From contig CAJXNA010000133.1 of the NCBI GenBank assembly GCA_913056415.1, forward strand, positions 1 to 5,907: a stretch of DNA of 5,907 nt, given 5' to 3'. Position 1 is the stretch's first letter. Every line of letters begins with the position of its first letter. The position numbers were made by a program, and so were the translations under genes. This stretch comes from an uncultured Chloroflexota bacterium. GTDB lineage: Bacteria > Chloroflexota > Dehalococcoidia > SM23-28-2 > RBG-16-64-32. Positions 3,893 through 5,907 of the stretch are shown here, piece by piece. A model generated the notes under the pieces. It ran no database searches. It had not been told where the DNA came from and worked only from the letters and a program-made list of their open reading frames with translations.

Positions 3893-5353
3893 CTTCCTGC
3901 ACTGGGCGACACCGATGCTGACCGTCACTCCGATCGCATGGCCTGGAGGTGAGTACAGCGTCGCCTTCTCGACCGCCTGCCGAAACTCCTCAGCGAACGC
4001 CATAGCCTGGCCTGCTGACCTGTTGGGCAGGACGAACAGGAATTCGTCGCCGCCGTAGCGCCCCACGATCTCACCGTCGCGACAGGTCTGCCAGCCTAAC
4101 GAGGCCACCAACCTGAGGATGTCGTCCCCAAACAGGTGGCCGAACCGGTCATTAACCGCTTTGAAGTCGTCAAGGTCCGCTAGAACCAGTGACAGGGCGC
4201 CGTCGCCGTTTTGGCTGTGGGTCGATTCACCGTCGATCGCCTCGTCCAGATAGCGGCGGTTCGGAATACCGGTCAGCGGGTCCGTGCGGGCCAGACGGTA
4301 CTCGATGCTCATGCTCTCCTGAAGCTTCTCCCGCGAAGAGCGGAGTTCATCATATATGTCCAACCCCTTCAGGGTCATCGCTACCTGAGCCGCCAGCCCC
4401 TCCAGCAGCTCCTCCTCGGCCCGGTCAAGGCTGTGAGGCGATAGGCTGGTCAGTGATATCAGCCCCAGAACCTCGTCTTGAAACACCAGAGGGAATGTGG
4501 CCATGGATGCCAGGAGGCCCTTACCGGACAGCAGGTATCGTACCTGCTTGGGGAGCCGCTCGTCCTTGGCCATGTCCCTGTACAACACCGCCTTCTTGCC
4601 GCGGGCAAGGGCGATGATGACGTCGTCCAGCTCCCCTTTTTTATAGGATCGGGAGACCGGGTGCTCTGAATACCGGCCCAGATTGAGGACGCGATAGGCC
4701 AGCCTTTGTCCGCTGGGCTCCAGGACGCTGATTGCCACGTTGTCGAAGCCGCTGGCCCCCGCCACCGCCGTCGCCAGCTCTGCCAGCACCTGTTCCTTTT
4801 TCTGGGTTCGTCCTACCACCCGCGCTATGTCGGCCAGCGCGTGCAGCTGCTGTCTCTGCCGGCTCGAACGATCAGAGTCGATCAGCCGCGTCACCAGGGG
4901 GGCCAGGACGGGCGTCACCAGCTCCACGAAGGCGATATCAGACCGCTTCAGCCGCCCGCTGAGCTCGCCTACGATCAGCATCTCGGCGTTCCCCTCCGGC
5001 ATCGGGATCAGGGTTGCGATGTGGCTACGCGTCACCCCGGGCCGGGCCGCCACCACATCGTAGACACGCCTCTCGACAACGTTGAAGGCGCAGGAGCTCG
5101 CCTGCTCAGCCATGAACCGATTGAGCAGCCAGTAGCCTTCCTGCTTTATCTCATAGTCGTTAGGGTCTCCGGGCTCACCCAGCTTGCGGAACCAGTCATC
5201 TCCATAGAGCAGGAATGCGGCGTCGGCCTTAAGCGCTTCGCGGATCGCCTTAGAGGCATCCTTCAGGCAAGCCGCCGCCTCTTCCGGGCAACGCCGGGCT
5301 GCTCGGGCTACCTCTTGCAGTACTGATAACGTGTTCAAGCTTCTCCGTGCCAC
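3890..5353 (-). CDS. GAF-GAF-GGDEF diguanylate cyclase, C-terminally cut by an in-frame amber codon
   Basis: GGDEF enzymes condense two GTP into the second messenger c-di-GMP. This 487-residue soluble protein has no signal peptide or membrane segment. Residues about 8-160 look like a divergent GAF domain. About 168-330 form a clearer one (LHALADIARVVGRTQKKEQV, then FPLVFQDEVLGLISL). A short helical linker (331-353) leads to the cyclase domain, which opens with RTDPLTGIPNRR (356-367). D393 in LADLDDF should bind metal, N401 in VNDRFGH contacts guanine, and the active-site loop GRYGGDEF holds GGDEF at 434-438. The inhibitory site reads RDGE (425-428) rather than RxxD, so product inhibition may be weak. 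The last helix and strand are severed by the TAG at 3890. The GTG start at 5353 is the longest choice; a TTG at 5338 has the better Shine-Dalgarno sequence. The GAF ligand is unknown, and activity is doubtful unless the stop is read through. Confidence 0.9.
   Translation of the reverse strand: MARRSLNTLSVLQEVARAARRCPEEAAACLKDASKAIREALKADAAFLLYGDDWFRKLGEPGDPNDYEIKQEGYWLLNRFMAEQASSCAFNVVERRVYDVVAARPGVTRSHIATLIPMPEGNAEMLIVGELSGRLKRSDIAFVELVTPVLAPLVTRLIDSDRSSRQRQQLHALADIARVVGRTQKKEQVLAELATAVAGASGFDNVAISVLEPSGQRLAYRVLNLGRYSEHPVSRSYKKGELDDVIIALARGKKAVLYRDMAKDERLPKQVRYLLSGKGLLASMATFPLVFQDEVLGLISLTSLSPHSLDRAEEELLEGLAAQVAMTLKGLDIYDELRSSREKLQESMSIEYRLARTDPLTGIPNRRYLDEAIDGESTHSQNGDGALSLVLADLDDFKAVNDRFGHLFGDDILRLVASLGWQTCRDGEIVGRYGGDEFLFVLPNRSAGQAMAFAEEFRQAVEKATLYSPPGHAIGVTVSIGVAQCRK
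5343..5346 (-). promoter_or_regulatory. Shine-Dalgarno favouring a TTG start for the GGDEF gene
   Basis: Minus-strand GGAG (complement of 5343-5346) lies four bases before a TTG whose codon is the complement of 5336-5338. Initiation there would drop only five residues (MARRS) from the longest form. The GTG at 5353 has no comparable site at the right distance. Both starts leave the first GAF-like domain intact. Confidence 0.4.
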
Positions 5354-5384
5354 GCGGTGGGTTCCGATAAAACGGTTGTCTGAC

Positions 5385-5390
5385 CTTATA
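5385..5390 (-). promoter_or_regulatory. Possible -10 element of the GGDEF gene
   Basis: Minus-strand TATAAG (complement of 5385-5390) matches five of six -10 bases. It would start transcription near 5378, giving a 25- to 40-base leader for the two candidate starts. No convincing -35 hexamer lies 16-18 bases upstream. Confidence 0.3.
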
Positions 5391-5450
5391 GATGGCGTCT
5401 GCTGCCCTAGCGTTACCGGCGCTTCTCCCGTTTTTTACCCGAACAATGAG

Positions 5451-5480
5451 AAAGTAGGAGAAAGCAGGATAAAGGAGGGA
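5451..5480 (+). repeat. Three tandem 10-bp Shine-Dalgarno-like units
   Basis: AAAGTAGGAG, AAAGCAGGAT and AAAGGAGGGA follow one another without gaps, a consensus of AAAGNAGGAN. All three contain an AGGA or GGAGG core complementary to the 16S rRNA 3' end. The third unit holds a near-perfect AAAGGAGG placed five bases before a TTG. This purine tract stands out sharply from the C-rich surroundings. Confidence 0.65.
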
Positions 5481-5483
5481 GCA

Positions 5484-5594
5484 TTGAGCAGGTTCGCGGC
5501 ATGTGCACCCACACCCACCGCCACCCCCGGCTTCCGCCTCGTTGCCGACTGCGGGATGACCGGGTGGCTACTGCTTCGCCGTTGGCTCGGTTAG
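5484..5594 (+). CDS. Possible 36-codon small ORF with strong Shine-Dalgarno
   Basis: A TTG at 5484 is preceded at five bases by AAAGGAGG (5471-5478), the best ribosome-binding site in the window. It opens a 36-residue frame: MSRFAACAPTPTATPGFR, then a short LVADCGMTGWLLLRRWLG segment whose end is weakly hydrophobic and basic. The TAG at 5592-5594 overlaps the stop of the convergent acetyltransferase gene (TAA at 5591-5593 complement). I recognise no family, domain or clear signal peptide. No promoter of quality was found upstream. It may be a genuine small protein, the remnant 5' end of a lost gene, or chance; the ribosome-binding site is the only real support. Confidence 0.3.
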   Translation: MSRFAACAPTPTATPGFRLVADCGMTGWLLLRRWLG

Positions 5595-5907
5595 AGCGAG
5601 CGTCGCAGCGTACGTATCCCCGGCGTCCGGTACACGGACTCGAACTCCGGGTTATGCCTCTCCGCGACCACCGCGAACCCGTACTTCTCGTACGCGCGCT
5701 GCGCCGGGTCGTTTCCGATGAAGACGCTGATGTCCGCCACCGTTGCGCCGCGCCTGCGGCCGCGCTCCAGCATCTCCTCCATGAGGCGGTCGACGAGCCC
5801 TCTGCGGCGGAACTCCGGCAGGGTGGCGACGTTCTCGACGATCCAGGCGCCTGGTGCGTGCTCGGACGAACAGTGCACTATGGCGCCGGCCCGCTGCCAG
5901 CCGGCGG
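5591..5907 (-). CDS. GNAT-family N-acetyltransferase, 5'-truncated by window edge
   Basis: GNAT enzymes transfer an acetyl group from acetyl-CoA to an amine on a small molecule, peptide or protein. The 105 visible codons hold the C-terminal two-thirds or so of the fold. WIVENVATLPEFRRRGLVDR covers the beta-4 strand and the acetyl-CoA pyrophosphate loop (RRRGLV; family Q/RxxGxG/A, with V at the last position). A helix, LMEEMLERGRRRGA, and the strand ADISVFIGN follow. DPAQRAYEKYGFAVV then matches the classical GNAT motif B (N..A...Y.K.GF). The frame is open to the right edge (AGWQRAGAI before a GTG at 5878), so that GTG is probably not the true start. The substrate cannot be told. It is convergent with the small ORF at 5484 and overlaps its stop by four bases. 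Confidence 0.88.
   Translation of the reverse strand, partial: AGWQRAGAIVHCSSEHAPGAWIVENVATLPEFRRRGLVDRLMEEMLERGRRRGATVADISVFIGNDPAQRAYEKYGFAVVAERHNPEFESVYRTPGIRTLRRSL

Noticed and set aside
4706..5326. 206-codon plus-strand frame opposite the GGDEF gene
   Set aside because: It is antisense to well-supported GAF domains, has no ribosome-binding site and no family resemblance.
5431..5436. T6 run as an intrinsic terminator
   Set aside because: No stable GC-rich hairpin precedes it on either strand.

Overview
This window looks like chromosomal DNA from a GC-rich bacterium. Housekeeping genes are packed tightly and separated by short, repeat-rich spacers. The yebC-ruvC-ruvA order, TTG and GTG starts, an apparently leaderless yebC and a CACCCTGAGCCC-type intergenic repeat would fit a Chloroflexota lineage such as Dehalococcoidia. 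That placement is inference from style, not from a marker gene.

Layout, left to right. (1) 1-743, plus strand: the 3' part of panC (pantothenate synthetase). Its normal C-terminus is extended by an intergenic repeat that has been read into the frame. (2) 744-1043: no intact gene. It holds a long hairpin, a probable relic of an IS200/IS605 element (a TnpB-like tail plus a right-end-like hairpin), a tandem 9-mer and a sigma70-type promoter. (3) 1044-1619, plus: a small TPR protein with a hydrophobic N-terminal segment. It is visibly poorer in GC than its neighbours and flanked by a 12-bp direct repeat. (4) 1768-3648, plus: a yebC-ruvC-ruvA operon with a GTGA overlap between ruvC and ruvA, closed by an intrinsic terminator at 3758-3780. 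(5) 3767-5353, minus: a two-GAF plus GGDEF diguanylate cyclase. An in-frame amber codon at 3890-3892 cuts off the conserved last 40 residues. (6) 5354-5590: a spacer with three tandem 10-bp Shine-Dalgarno-like units and a possible 36-codon ORF. (7) 5591-5907, minus: the C-terminal part of a GNAT acetyltransferase that runs off the right edge.

How the genes work together: ruvC and ruvA supply the resolvase and the junction-binding subunit of Holliday-junction processing; ruvB is not downstream here. YebC is a commonly associated neighbour, a translation or regulatory factor. panC belongs to vitamin B5/CoA synthesis. The GAF-GGDEF protein would make c-di-GMP in response to a ligand, if it still works.

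I did not find a clearly new multi-gene system. The strongest anomaly is the amber-interrupted GGDEF domain, whose displaced tail stays in frame and keeps its signature, and whose original stop codon lies in the loop of the opposing operon's terminator. The next most interesting items are the IS605-like relic, the low-GC TPR islet with flanking repeats, and the triplicated Shine-Dalgarno-like unit.
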